Assembly: GCF_042477335.2 (NCBI RefSeq)
Contig: NC_091251.1
Location: 86,133,501-86,197,500 of the forward strand
Length of the DNA: 64,000 nucleotides
DNA from: Ovis canadensis
Taxonomy: Eukaryota > Chordata > Mammalia > Artiodactyla > Bovidae
Direction of reading: 5' to 3'
The notes under the pieces were generated by a model. It searched no databases. It saw only the letters and a list, made by a program, of their open reading frames with translations, and had not been told where the DNA came from. Every line of letters begins with the position of its first letter. The first letter of the stretch is position 1. The position numbers and the translations under genes are program-made. Shown here piece after piece: positions 43,733 through 54,320 of this stretch.

Positions 43733-44260
43733 CTTGAAGCTTCTGGAGAAGAATCCAAAGATGATCTGTGGTTTCGGAGGGGCGGGAGACTGGAGAGAGG
43801 GCCGCAGCGGGGGCGGGTGGCGGGACAGGGATGTGCAGGGGGAGGTCCGGACAGCGGCAGGGAGCCCGGGGCGACGGCTGTCCGGCGCGGCGTCCCTCCG
43901 GTTCCGCGGCGGCGGCGCCTCTAGGCCTCACAGCCGGACCTGAACCTCAGCGCTCCCGCGGCGGCAGGGGCCTCACGATCCTCCCCCGCGGGCCCGTCCC
44001 ATCAAATCGGCACCGACCCCGTTGCGGCTCCGCCGGTGGCTCCTCGCTCACATTCCCGGCGGGCGGCGCCTCTGCTCGTTGCCTCGGACCCGGCGGCAGA
44101 AGCGACGACGAGGGGAGGGGGGAAGGGAGGGAGGAAGACTGAAGCCGCAGCAGCAGCAGGAGAAGGAAGGAGAAAGAGGAGGAGTCGCTGGGGCTGGAGC
44201 CGCTGCTGCCAGAGCCTCAGTTTGATACCCGCGGTGGGTCCCCGTCAATGCCCCTTTCTC
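43733..44260 (-). other. PPP2R5E: Presumed noncoding exon 1 / 5'UTR of PPP2R5E
   Basis: This is a GC-rich stretch between the CCAAT boxes and the candidate donor at 43733. On the minus strand it is pyrimidine-rich (CTCC, TCC, CTG and CCG runs at 44103-44185), as many CpG-island 5'UTRs are. It contains short upstream reading frames, including a six-base start-stop ATGTGA (44053-44048) and a 9-codon frame (44002-43973). The start at about 44260 is estimated from CCAAT-box positions, not seen directly. CAGE or full-length cDNA would fix it. Confidence 0.45.
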
Positions 44261-44383
44261 TCTCCTATTGTCAATATCACCGGGCGGCTGAGTCCATGGC
44301 ACACGCGCAACCGAACCTTCTCGCCAGCAGCGCCCGCCTCCGGCGCCCACTCACTGGAAACTTCAAACGGGAAGCAAAGCTTC

Positions 44384-44505
44384 ATTGGTCGGCGTGCGCC
44401 TTCACTCCCCTGTCAGCATGTTCGGCTGAGAGCCGATCGCGGATTGGCGGCGGGGGGGGTGGGCGGGGAAACAGGAGGGTGGGAAGAGAGGAGACCGAGG
44501 ATTGG
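44384..44505 (-). promoter_or_regulatory. PPP2R5E: Three CCAAT boxes (putative NF-Y sites) in the PPP2R5E promoter
   Basis: ATTGG on the plus strand, i.e. CCAAT on the gene strand, occurs at 44384-44388, 44443-44447 and 44501-44505, spaced 59 and 58 bases. A GGGCGGGG box sits between the last two, and a TTGCGCGTGT NRF1-like sequence lies at about 44301-44310. Multiple evenly spaced CCAAT boxes are typical of NF-Y-driven TATA-less promoters. Binding is inferred. Confidence 0.6.
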
Positions 44506-45281
44506 ACTACGGCGAGAAGAACCCGGATGCAGCCGCGTTCTCAGGCCGCGCTGCTGCCGCTTCCGCCAAACCGTGGGGTAGGCCGATGAAAAGAGCTGCT
44601 GCAGCGAATAGGCCTAACTGGAGCTGCTAAAGCTCGGGAGGTGTGCAGCGGACATAAATACGAAGGGTTTCTGTGCAGTGCGGAACCTCTGGGCGGCGGT
44701 CGTCTGCAACTTGAGGATTCCGAGGGCAAGGGTCGGGTAATCCCCGGCCCTCGATTCCTCCCCTTTCAGCCGTGAGACTGACCCTCGCGACGGGAACGAG
44801 CGCCGCTGCTCCTGTAAATGGGCCCTTCGCGGCTCGCGGCCGTAAACCCCCAGCAGTCGCTCTCCGCTCCACCTTGTGGGAGGCCTGGCACCGAAATCCG
44901 AACCCCTGGGACCCGGCCAAGGGTTGGATATCGCTTCGAGTTCTCTCTTGTCCTCGTCTCCTTTTTCCTGAACCTCTATTTTGAATGTCAGCTCCCTGGA
45001 GCTGCTGCAAGCCTGGTTGGGGCCAGGTCGGTGTGGCGGGCGCAGGTGGGAACGCTGTCTCTAAGCCCCGAGATCATTTACTGAGAACAGCCGCTTGGGC
45101 TAACCCGCTGCACAGAGCTCAGGGAAGCCCAGCTCCAAACCGTGGGAGTTTGGGAGCTTTTAATTGGCAAGTTGGATCCGAAAGAGTTTGTGGCGAAGGC
45201 TTCACTTAACTCTAGCTAGAACAAGTGATTAAATATTTAGAGACATGGTTGTATTCTTAGTGAGCCCTAAGCCAAGTGGTG

Positions 45282-45328
45282 AAGTCCATGGGGTCGCAAA
45301 GAGTCGGACACGACTGAGTGAACAGCCG
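45282..45328 (+). mobile_element. 47-bp Bov-tA 3'-end fragment with target duplication
   Basis: 'agtccatggggtcgcaaaga' and 'gtcggacacgactgagtg' only, bounded by aagtggtg at 45274-45281 and 45329-45336. It is an extremely 5'-truncated insertion just upstream of the CpG island. Confidence 0.88.
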
Positions 45329-45336
45329 AAGTGGTG

Positions 45337-46682
45337 CATTACCAGAGAATATTCTTGAACCGTTGCTCTGTTCGAGTGCATGCTACATTTGTCTTTTGAG
45401 AGGATGAAAAAAAAAAAATTAAGTACAAATGCCAAGGTACCAAATGTTCAAAACTTGGATAATGAAAAAAAAAAAGCAAGCATTTATAATCATTCAACCC
45501 AGAGACAACTACCGTTAGCATTTTGGTGTACTTCCCTCCAGCATTTTCTTCTTTAAAATTGATTGTGTATTCCTTTCTGTAGACTTTGAACTTTTCCACT
45601 TGGCATTATATCATGTTTTCCATGTAAGTAAAACTGTCCCATGCATACAACTAACAGCAGGAAAAAGAAATGCTTTTATTTCTCTTGTTTGTGTTGTTTA
45701 ACACTCAAGTGTTGCAAATTTCTATGCATATCCCCAAAAATGAGTCTTGAATGAAAAAAAAAATTTGTCATTAAAAATATAGGAAGCCGAAAAAGTTGGT
45801 GCTCTTAGATGGAAGCGGGTTTCCCCCACTGGCTCCAGATGATTGGCCACTATAGTGTCTGTGTTTGCTCTGAAAAGTTCCATCTCCCCTGAGCATTATG
45901 AAACTGGCTAGAATACCAGTCTCCCTCCCACCTTCAAGAAACTTGCATTTCCACATCTAAATTTCCCATACCAGTCTTCATGAAAAATTCAGTGTCCCAG
46001 CCATGCAGTACTTCTTTGCTCAATTTCTGATTTAGGGTAAATGCAGAATTTAAACCAGGGAAGATTTTTAAACCAACTCAGTTTCCCTTGGCAACAATTG
46101 AACTGTCAAAGAGTAGTGCTTGTTTGAAATGCTCACAGCTGTTGCTTAGAATATTTCACATTTTGTAGAGTGGGGATTTTGCTTGCAAATTATGGATCTC
46201 TATAAAGACAATTCATTTCAAAACTCTTTCACTTTCTATAAAATGGCTGAGTAACTGAAATGAGTAGGTTTTTTTAAATGGAAAAATCCTTGCCTATGTG
46301 AGATTGTTCCTTGAACTGATAGTTTCTAAAGGAGGTCCAGGCATCCAAGGGGTATGTATGTTCCAGGAGAGTACAAAGCAGTTGAGAAATGGAGTATTTC
46401 CTGCCATATCAATAAACCGTGGAGTCACAACCATCAGCTATTTTGGCTCTCCAAATGTGAATTTCGAAGCCACCCCCAGGAAGCCCTCAGGCTGCAGTCA
46501 TTCCCTAGATGAGCACTGAGGAGCTGGGGGGGGTGGGGGCGGAACAGATGGGGGAGGGGGGAGATGCAAAAAATGCAGGATACTGGCCCCAGATAACTGA
46601 GATGTAAATGAAAGAAGTGATTTCAGTGAACCCAGACTCTTGCATCTTCCTATATATAGAAAAGCACTAAATTCCTTAACTT
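45337..46682. other. Unassigned upstream sequence
   Basis: AT-rich. A G-rich patch at 46524-46562 contains several runs of 4-8 G. No gene recognised. Confidence 0.5.
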
Positions 46683-46690
46683 GAGATATC

Positions 46691-46800
46691 CTCAGTTCAG
46701 TTCAGTTGCTCAGTCGTGTCCAACTCTTTGCCACCCCATGGACTGCAGCACACCAGGCCTCTGTGTACATTACCAACTCCCAGAGTTTGCTCAAACTCAT
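46691..46800 (-). mobile_element. BovB 3'-end fragment
   Basis: Antisense BovB terminus (ctcagttcagttcagttgctc, then 'actgcagcacaccaggc' and 'gagtttgctcaaactcat'). Possible target repeats gagatatc (46683-46690) and gagctatc (46801-46808). Confidence 0.88.
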
Positions 46801-47072
46801 GAGCTATCTGGTTTTCCTTAATTAACAATAATCTTTTGATGTTTAAACCACCTGCTCATTGTTGGAAACTTCTATATAACCTGACTCCTCCCCCCCACCC
46901 TCAGAGCAGTTCTCTCAGGGTCACTTGAGATGCTGTTTCCCCGGGCTTAAAGTCCTAAAAATTCCCACCAAATAAAATATGACTCTCAACTTTTAGGTTG
47001 TGACTATATTTAAAGTCAACCCAGTCCATTTGGGCTGCAGGAGTAAAAAGTGTGGGGACATCTTTTATGCCT

Positions 47073-47342
47073 GCTGCCAAGTCGCTTCAGTCGTGTCCGA
47101 CTCTGTGCGACCCCATGGACAGCGGCCCACCAGGCTCCGCCATCCCTGGGATTCTCCAGGCAAGAACACTGGAGTGGGTTGCCATTTCCTTCTCCAATGC
47201 ATGAAAATGAAAAGTGAAAGGGAAGTCGCTCAGTCGTGTCCAACTCTTCGTGACCCCGTGGACTGCAGCCTACCAGGTTCCTCTGTCCATGGGATTTTCC
47301 AGGCAAGAGTACTGGAGTGGGGTGCCATTGCCTTCTCCCTCC
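47073..47342 (-). mobile_element. Bov-A2 dimeric SINE with 8-bp target duplication
   Basis: Complete antisense dimer; repeats ttatgcct at 47065-47072 and 47343-47350. Confidence 0.94.
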
Positions 47343-47616
47343 TTATGCCTAGTTCTAATCAAAAAAGAAAAACTAATATTCTACATATTTTATATATATA
47401 ATGAGTGATCCTGCACCCAGTCCATGGAATGATCTCTTGACCTAGAACAGCACAGATGTCCTCAAGGAAAGGTGGGAGTTACCCATTTTCAGGGGTTGGC
47501 AGTGGTAGTCTCACTCAGTCGATCTCTGTCAACATGTAATGATTTATTGCGGTTTGCTCGGTTCAGTTAAGAGAAGTTACTGAATATATTACCTAGGTTT
47601 AATGAAACTCATGATT

Positions 47617-47727
47617 GAGCTCAGCTGCTGAGTCGTGTCTGACTCGTTGTGACCCCAAAGACTGTAGCCTGCCTCTGTCCATGGGATTTCCCAGGCAAGA
47701 ACACTGGAGTGGGTTGTCATTTCCTAA
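47617..47727 (-). mobile_element. Partial Bov-tA/Bov-A SINE
   Basis: 'gctgagtcgtgtctgactcg' to 'gagtgggttgtcatttcc', with an internal deletion in the 'ccaccaggctcc' region. Confidence 0.85.
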
Positions 47728-48399
47728 CTAATCCATAGAAAATATCCAAGTTGCTTTACAGGGTTCTTTGCAGTGATACCACAGGAAAACAAGCAAATGG
47801 CAGAACTGACACATCTTATAGTATCAAGTTTTTTGGGAGCTACATTTCAAAATTAATATAATAAATTCAACCAAATTTTGGCTTGAAAAAATACCAAACT
47901 CATCAAGAAGATTCTGAATGTGGATTTATATCCACTGTCATTAACAGTGAACTTCATCCCGAACATATAGTATAATTGAGTTATTAGCTAATGCTGGTAG
48001 CATATGTATATACTTTATAAATAAATATACATATATGTGGTTAATAATTGCTCCCCCAAAATATGCTGACGGAAATGAATGATCAAAAAGGTTTGGAGAC
48101 ATTTACACAAAAATATAAAAACAACAACAAAGAAATACATTATAATTGTCTGGGAAGCCATCATCAAGTGACAAAACACTGTTCATTGTATCAGATGAAA
48201 GCATTCAGTTCCCAGACCAAGGCTGAGCTTATCATGAATCTACTAGTGAGCTGACCATGTGATGAGACTGGAAGATGTAGACTGTCATCTTCTGGTGAAC
48301 TAAAGAAGTTCACCAGACTGACTAGTGAACTAAAGAAGGGTTAAGATAATAAGCAGAAGTTATCATCAAAACAATTATCAACAAGTATAGGAGGAAAGG
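47728..48399. other. Unassigned sequence ending in a hairpin/direct-repeat patch
   Basis: At 48293-48315 arms tggtgaac / gttcacca flank 7 bases, and gtgaactaaagaag recurs 30 bases downstream (48295 and 48325). Confidence 0.6.
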
Positions 48400-48610
48400 G
48401 CTTCCATGGTGGCTCAGCGGTAAAGAACCCTACTGCCAATTGCAGGAAACACGTGTCCTCAGGTTCGATCCCTGTGTCAGGAGGACCCCCTGGAGAAGGA
48501 AATGGCAACCCACTCCAGTATTCTTGCTGGGAGAATCCCATGGACAGAGGAACCTGGAGGGCTACAGTCTATGGGTCCCAAAGAATCAGACACGACTGAA
48601 TGACTAAACT
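48400..48610 (+). mobile_element. Bov-tA SINE
   Basis: 'gggcttccatggtggctcag' head, 'ggttcgatccctgtgtcagg' B box-like segment, body to 'gacacgactgaatgac'. Confidence 0.92.
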
Positions 48611-48631
48611 ACTACCACAGGAGACAAAGAC

Positions 48632-48676
48632 TTATGCTGATAAGATGACACCATCAGAGGTGTCATCTTAGCATAA
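48632..48676. repeat. Quasi-palindrome (imperfect hairpin)
   Basis: Arms ttatgctgataagatgacac(c) and (g)gtgtcatcttagcataa pair except for a 3-base bulge, around the loop atcaga. The neighbouring accatcagaggt is repeated just downstream (48679-48690). Confidence 0.88.
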
Positions 48677-48690
48677 GTACCATCAGAGGT

Positions 48691-49242
48691 ACACGAGCCC
48701 AATTTGTGAGTGGGGGTAGAGGGTACATGAAGCTGGTTGTGAGCTAAAAGGGAAGAATAGTGGAAAAGCCTGAGACAAGAGCTGCTGTCTTAGGAAAGCA
48801 ATAAAAGGATTATATACACAGCTACATAGACAAGAAAATTTGGTGCTATATTTGTTTCAACAACATTTACCTCCACAGGAAACACCCTCAGCAGTGACAT
48901 TTTCTTGGGTCACAATTTAAACAGTGCAGTTGCATTTTCAGATATACCTCAAAAGTCATAGGTTATACATGGCTTTTCATGTGATTAATGTGTATAATTA
49001 TAGCTTGAGATTTAAAACATTTAGCTGTTCCAGTTCCATCCCTAGCTGTGAGAGGTCCTTGGTCACTAATGCATCAAACAGGAAGAGGGACCCTATGTTG
49101 CTGATGGGGAAAGAAATTTAACAAAAAAGGGGGAAAAAACAGGGAACGAGAAAGCCTATGCTTCAAGTGCATTTTCTTTCACATAGGCTAAAAGACAAAT
49201 TAATGCAATTTTGCTGGTAAAATAGTCAACTTATATACAATT
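48691..49242. other. Unassigned upstream sequence
   Basis: No gene or repeat recognised. Confidence 0.5.
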
Positions 49243-49253
49243 AAATGGACTAA

Positions 49254-49468
49254 TGTGTGTCCCTGCTCAGTTGCCTCTGATTCTTTGCAACCCCATGGAC
49301 TGTATAGCCTGCCAGCCTCCTCTGTCCATGGAATTCTCCAGGCAGAATACTGGAGTGGGTTGCCATTCCCTTCCCCAGGGGATCTTCCCTACCCAGGCAT
49401 CAATCCCATGTCTCTTGCATGGCAGGCAGTTTCTTTACCATTTGAGCTACAGAGGAAGCCACAAAAAA
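49254..49468 (-). mobile_element. Bov-tA SINE with 11-bp target duplication
   Basis: Antisense copy; aaatggactaa at 49243-49253 and 49469-49479. Confidence 0.92.
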
Positions 49469-49679
49469 AAATGGACTAAAGTTGTAACTAATTATAATCA
49501 TAATGATGAGAACACAGACTCTGGAATCAGATACTATACTCAAGGCAGAATTCCAGTGCCAAGAGCCAGCAATTGGGCCAGATTTCTCACTCTTCACAGC
49601 TTGGGTTTCCTGGCCTGTAAATGAACAGAATACTTCCTAACTCAGGATAGTCATCAGATTTAAATAAAGTTATGCCAAA

Positions 49680-51425
49680 GAGATTTCAACGACCCAGATA
49701 ACCATGATGGTGTGATCACTCACCTAGAGCCAGACATCCTGGAATGTGAAGTTAAGTTGGCGTTAGGAAGCATCACTAGGAACAAAGCTAGTGGAGGTGA
49801 TGGAATTCCAGCTGAGCTATTTCAAAGGTTAAAGTGCTGCACTCAATATGCCAGCAAATTTGGAAAACTCAGCAGTGGCCACAGGACTGGAAAAGGTCAG
49901 TTTTCATTCCAACCCCAAAGAAGGGTAATGCCAAAGAATATTCAAACTACCACACAATTGCACTCATTTCACATGCTAGCAAGATCATGCTCAAAATCCT
50001 CCAAGTTAGGCTTCAACAGTACATGAACCGAGAACTTCCAGATGTTCAAGCTGGATTTAAAAAAGGCAGAGGAACGAGAGATCAAATTGCTAACATCTAC
50101 CGGATCATAAAAAAAGCAAGAAAATTCCAGAAAACCATCTACTTCTGCTTCATTGACTACACTAAAGCACCTGACTGTGTAGATCACAACAAAGTGTGGA
50201 AAATTCTTCATGAGAAGGGAATACCAGACCACCTTACCTGCCTACTGAGAAACCTGTATGCAGGTCAAGAAGCAACAGTTAGAACCAGACATGGAACAAC
50301 AGACTGGTTCAAAATTGGGAAAGGAGTACATCAGGCTGTATATTGTCACCCTGCTCTTTTAACTTATATGCAAAGTATATCATGCAAAATGCTGGGCAGG
50401 ATGAAACACAAGCTGGAATCAAGATTGCCAGGAGTAATATCAATAACAGATATGCAAATGACTCTACCCTAATGGCAGAAAGCAAAGAGAAACTAAGGAG
50501 CCTCTTGATGAAGGTGAAAGAGGAGAGTGAAAAAGCTGGCTTAAAGCTCAGGATGGGTTTCCTTGTGGCTCAGTTGGTAAAGAATCCGCCTGCAATGCAG
50601 GAAACTTGGGTTCCATTCCTGGGTTGGGAAGATTCCCTGGAGATGGGAAAGGCTACCTACTCCAGTATTCTGGCCTGGAGAATTCCACGGACTGTATAGT
50701 CCATGGGGTTGCAAAGAGCTGGACACGACTGAGTGATTTTCATGTTCACTTTTCTAAAAACAAAGATCATGGCATCTGGTCCCATCACTTCATGGCAAAT
50801 AGATGGAGAAACAATGGAAACATTGAGAGACTTTATTTTCTTGGGCTCCAAAATCACTGTAGATGGTGACTATAGCCTTGAAATTAAAAGACGCTTGCTC
50901 CTTGGAAGAAAATCTATGACAAACCTAGACAGTGTGTTAAAAAAACAGAGACATCACTTTGCCAACAAATATCCATATAGTCAAAGCTATGATTTTTCCA
51001 GTAGTCATTCGTGTATGGATGTGAGAGTTGGACCATAAAGAAGGTTGAGTGCCAAAGAATTGATGCTTTCAAACTGTGGTGTTGGAGAAAACTCTTGAAA
51101 GTCCCTTGGACTGCAAGGAGATCAGACCAGTCAATCCTAAAGAAAATTAACCCTAAATATTCATTGGAAGGTCTGATGCTGAAGCTGAAGCTCCAATACT
51201 TTGGCCACCAGGTGCAAAGAGCTGACTCATTGGAAAAGACCCTGATGCTGGAAAAGATTGAAAGAAGAAGGGGGCAACAGAGGATGAGATGGTTGGATGG
51301 CATTACTGACTCAGTGGACATGAGTTTGAGCAAACTTGGGGATGGTAAAGGACAGGGAAGCCTGGGGTGCTACAGTCTACAGGGTCTTAAAGAGTCAGAC
51401 ATGACTGAGGGACTGAACAACAACG
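49680..51425 (+). mobile_element. BovB LINE (linker/RT to 3' end) with nested Bov-tA
   Basis: It starts before the RT ('acgacccagataaccatgatgg') and runs to the 3' end. The RT is readable: KRSVFIPTPKKGNAKEYSNY, FIDYTKAPDCVDH. It is inactive: one base is lost near 50333 (VRQGC becomes HQAV), and the catalytic YADD reads YAND (50451-50462). A Bov-tA interrupts it at about 50552-50752, replacing a few BovB bases, and the frame then resumes at KIMASGPITSWQIDGE. Confidence 0.95.
50552..50752 (+). mobile_element. Bov-tA SINE nested in BovB
   Basis: 'gggtttccttgtggctcagt' to 'gctggacacgactgagtg'. The BovB sequence on either side lacks about nine bases of consensus (after aaagctca, before aaaacaaag), so no clean target duplication is seen. 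Confidence 0.92.
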
Positions 51426-51438
51426 ATGCACTTACTAT

Positions 51439-51666
51439 GGGCTTCCCTGGAGTCACTATTATAAAGAACCCGGCTGCCAACGCAGGACACTTAAGAGTCA
51501 TGGATTCGATCCCTGGGTTGGGAAGATCCTCTGGAGAGGGGCATGGCAACCCACTACAGTATTCTTACCTGGAGAATTCCAGGGACAGAGAAGCCTGGCA
51601 GGCTATAGTCCACAGGACAGCAAAGAGTGAGACCACAACTAAGGTGACTTAGCATCCATTCGTGTG
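51439..51666 (+). mobile_element. Bov-tA SINE with 12-bp target duplication
   Basis: Sense copy with a degenerate head; tgcacttactat at 51427-51438 and 51667-51678. Confidence 0.93.
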
Positions 51667-52065
51667 TGCACTTACTATAGTGCCTGACACATGTTAACTG
51701 TTCAATAGAAACTAGTTATTACCGTAATCATCCACTGTCTTCACATTTCAATACTTCTTATCCATTTGGAAATTTTCCTTTAATTTTTGTCTTTTTTTCC
51801 CGCTAAAATTATATTCTGAAATACCCTTCTGGGATAAAAAGAAAACAAGGAACAAGGAAATGAGCCACATGCTTTTCAACCATTTCCACACTAAATTATC
51901 ATGTACATTTGGCAGCATTCATTAGCAATAACAGGGATTTGCATTGTACAATATCTGCATACTTTTGAAAGTAATAAAAAATGATCATTTCATTTAACAT
52001 CATTTCAGAGCTTTATGTTCATTTCTAATTTATATACCTTTAAAAGAGGTGCAGACTATTTTGCT

Positions 52066-52342
52066 CTGCTGCTGCTGCTGCTGCTGCTAAGCCGCTTCAG
52101 TCATGTTTGACTCTGTGCGACCCCACAGACGGCAGCCTACCAGGCTCCCCCGTCCCTGGGATTCTCCAGGCAAGAACACTGGAGTGGGTTGCCACTTCTT
52201 TCGCCAATGCATAAAAGTGAAAGTGAAGTGGCTCAGTCATGTCCGACTCTTAGCGACCCCATGGACTGTAGCCCACCAGGCTCCTCCATCCATGGGATTT
52301 TCCAGGCAAGAGTACTGGAGTGGGGTGCCATTGCCTTCTCTG
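52066..52342 (-). mobile_element. Bov-A2 dimeric SINE with (CTG)n tail
   Basis: Complete antisense dimer beginning with eight CTG units (52064-52088); ctattttgct at 52056-52065 and 52343-52352. Confidence 0.95.
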
Positions 52343-52352
52343 CTATTTTGCT

Positions 52353-53375
52353 TTAAGCTTACCTATTTCTCTTTCTCCTTGTAACCTTCAGAACAGCACT
52401 AAGACTGAGGTCCTAGGCCTGTTTCTAGTAATGGCCCAGCCTTGGTGTGGTGGATATTGGCTTCCCATCCATGCCCACTTTTCCTTTGAGAACTACACTC
52501 CTCACTTCATGTGGTCTTGGTGGAACTGTTAACCATGAGAGATGGGTACACAACCCAAGGGGATCACTTGGATCTTCCGCAAGATTTACTCTGTGAAAAC
52601 TGAAAGTAATGCCTCTTTTTCTTTTGGATCATAAACCATAGAAATTATGTAAGTTGGAGCTACTTCTGACCATCTCCCTTCCTCTCCTCCATCCTGGAGG
52701 GAGCCAATACTGTGGGGAAGACATTGGCAAATGCTGAGTTTTAACCACCTGATTGGAGCTGCTAAATTCAGCTATGTCAGCAACTAATTTCTGTTGTATG
52801 ATTCAGTGAAGTCTATCTTTTGTTTAAGCTACTTTGATATTGAATTTCTATAACTTACACCCAAAAGAATCCTGACTAATAATGCAAGGCCAAGTTATTT
52901 AACCTCTCCAAGCCTCAATTTACTCCTTAGGCCCTGAATCTGGGGTTTTCTACGGGATGAAATCTTTAGGTGAACTCTGATCCAATGCATGAGAGAAAAT
53001 TATTTAAAGTGAACTTCCCAGAAACTCTTTCATAATGTAATTTACCAAGTGAAATTTATTTGTTGGGTTTTATTTTTAAAATTCAAAGCAGATATCTTTA
53101 AGAATTACACCTATAGAGTTAAGTTTCCTTAGAATACACCTACATGAGAAAATGCAGTGACCTACCAAACACGAAAATAAGCTTTATTCTTAGCAAACTG
53201 CTGCTTTTCAGTAGGTTATTTTTTACTGTATCACTGAAGACACCAGGCCATATTTTAGGAAGTGTAGCCTATGTTTGAATATTGCATCCAGGATTCTTAC
53301 CTATCATAGAGAGCAAGCATTGCTTAAGAGATATCAATAAAATTGGGTAAAACCTATGAACAGGAGGTAAAAGTG
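52353..53375. other. Unassigned upstream sequence with probable old repeats
   Basis: 52430-52885 resembles an old LTR/MaLR or DNA repeat ending 'gtttaagctactttgatattgaattt', 'caaaagaatcctgactaat'. 52886-52960 looks like sense MIR ('ttatttaacctctccaagcctcaattt'). No gene recognised. Confidence 0.4.
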
Positions 53376-53589
53376 AATAGTGAAAGTGAAGTCGCTCAGT
53401 CGTGTCCGACTCTTTGCAGCCCCGTGGATTGTAGCCCATCAGATTCCTCCATCCATGGGATTCTTCAGGCAAGAATACTGGAGTGGGTTGCCATTTCCTT
53501 CTCCAGGGGAATCTTCCCGACCCAGGGATTGAACCCAGGTCTCCTGCATTGCAGGCAGACTCTTTAACCTCTGAGCCACCAGGGAAGCC
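53376..53589 (-). mobile_element. Bov-tA SINE
   Basis: Antisense: 'gtgaaagtgaagtcgctcag' to 'ctgagccaccagggaagccc'. Well preserved. Confidence 0.94.
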
Positions 53590-53699
53590 CTAATCACTGC
53601 TAAAATGTTATCTATGGACAAGACAACTAACAGGGTGAGAACTTAAATCTGAAAACACTGTTATCAAAACAAACAACAATAAGGACAATATACTCAATC

Positions 53700-54320
53700 T
53701 TGTATGATACTGGTAATAATAACTGCAAACATGCATAGCAATTTAGCTCACTTTTCTGTGCACTAGTTAATTTGAATCCTATCTCTGTAGATGTATATTA
53801 TTTTCATTTTATAAATAAGAAAGATGAGATGGGGAAGTTGTCCAGTTCCACATAGCTAGTAACTAGTAGAACCGCAATTTGTATCCAGTTCTTCCAGGGG
53901 CCAGGCCTTTTCACACTGTACCAAGTTACCTCTATTTTTAAATCCTTGTTCGCTAATGATATGGCCAAGTAATTGAATACAAGGCTACTATTTTCTCCAT
54001 CTTACAGAAGGAAAGACTAATAAGACACAGAGATTAAATATCCTATACAGTGTCATATAGAAAGAAATGGTATAAACAATGGATCAAGTCTTCCATCATC
54101 ATCATCAATGTGAACTCCCACTCTATAAGCGAGGAATCAGAGCAGACAATTTACATGTATTCTCTTAATTCTTAAAATAACTTGTTAATGCAAGTACTTT
54201 TATCCTATTCTACAGATACAGAAATTAAGGCACAGAAACGTTTATTTTCAAAAATCATGCAACTAGTAAGTGGCAGAATTTGGGCAGGAATTAAGACTAG
54301 AAGACAGGCACTGAAATTCA
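53700..54320 (-). mobile_element. Run of MIR-like antisense segments
   Basis: Three blocks read like antisense MIR: 53720-53930 ('ttccacatagctagtaactag'), 53960-54080 ('catcttacagaaggaaagac') and 54090-54310 ('ttctacagatacagaaattaaggc', 'gcaactagtaagtggcag'). Confidence 0.55.

Larger units (their letters stand above)
43080..45070. promoter_or_regulatory. PPP2R5E: CpG-island promoter region of PPP2R5E
   Basis: Composition changes sharply from AT-rich flanks to a GC-rich, CpG-dense block, densest at about 43570-44600, with many GC boxes (for example GGGCGGGG at 44461-44468 and GGGGCGGG at 43779). No TATA box is evident. It lies just upstream, on the minus strand, of the PPP2R5E first coding exon, as expected for a broadly expressed gene. 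Long open frames occur on both strands here but look like composition artefacts. Confidence 0.9.
49500..51727 (+). mobile_element. MIR host element split by BovB and Bov-tA
   Basis: The left part (49500-49675: 'cacagactctggaatcagat', 'ttgggtttcctggcctgtaaatg') and right part (51667-51727: 'tagtgcctgacacatg', 'ttcaatagaaactagttatta') together give a sense MIR whose middle received a BovB and, at its 3' junction, a Bov-tA. Confidence 0.65.

Noticed and set aside
43147..44589. Several overlapping long open frames in the CpG island on both strands
   Set aside because: GC-rich sequence has few stop codons by chance. The peptides are low-complexity (Gly/Arg/Pro/Ser), occur on both strands at once and match no family I know. 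The region is better explained as promoter and 5'UTR.
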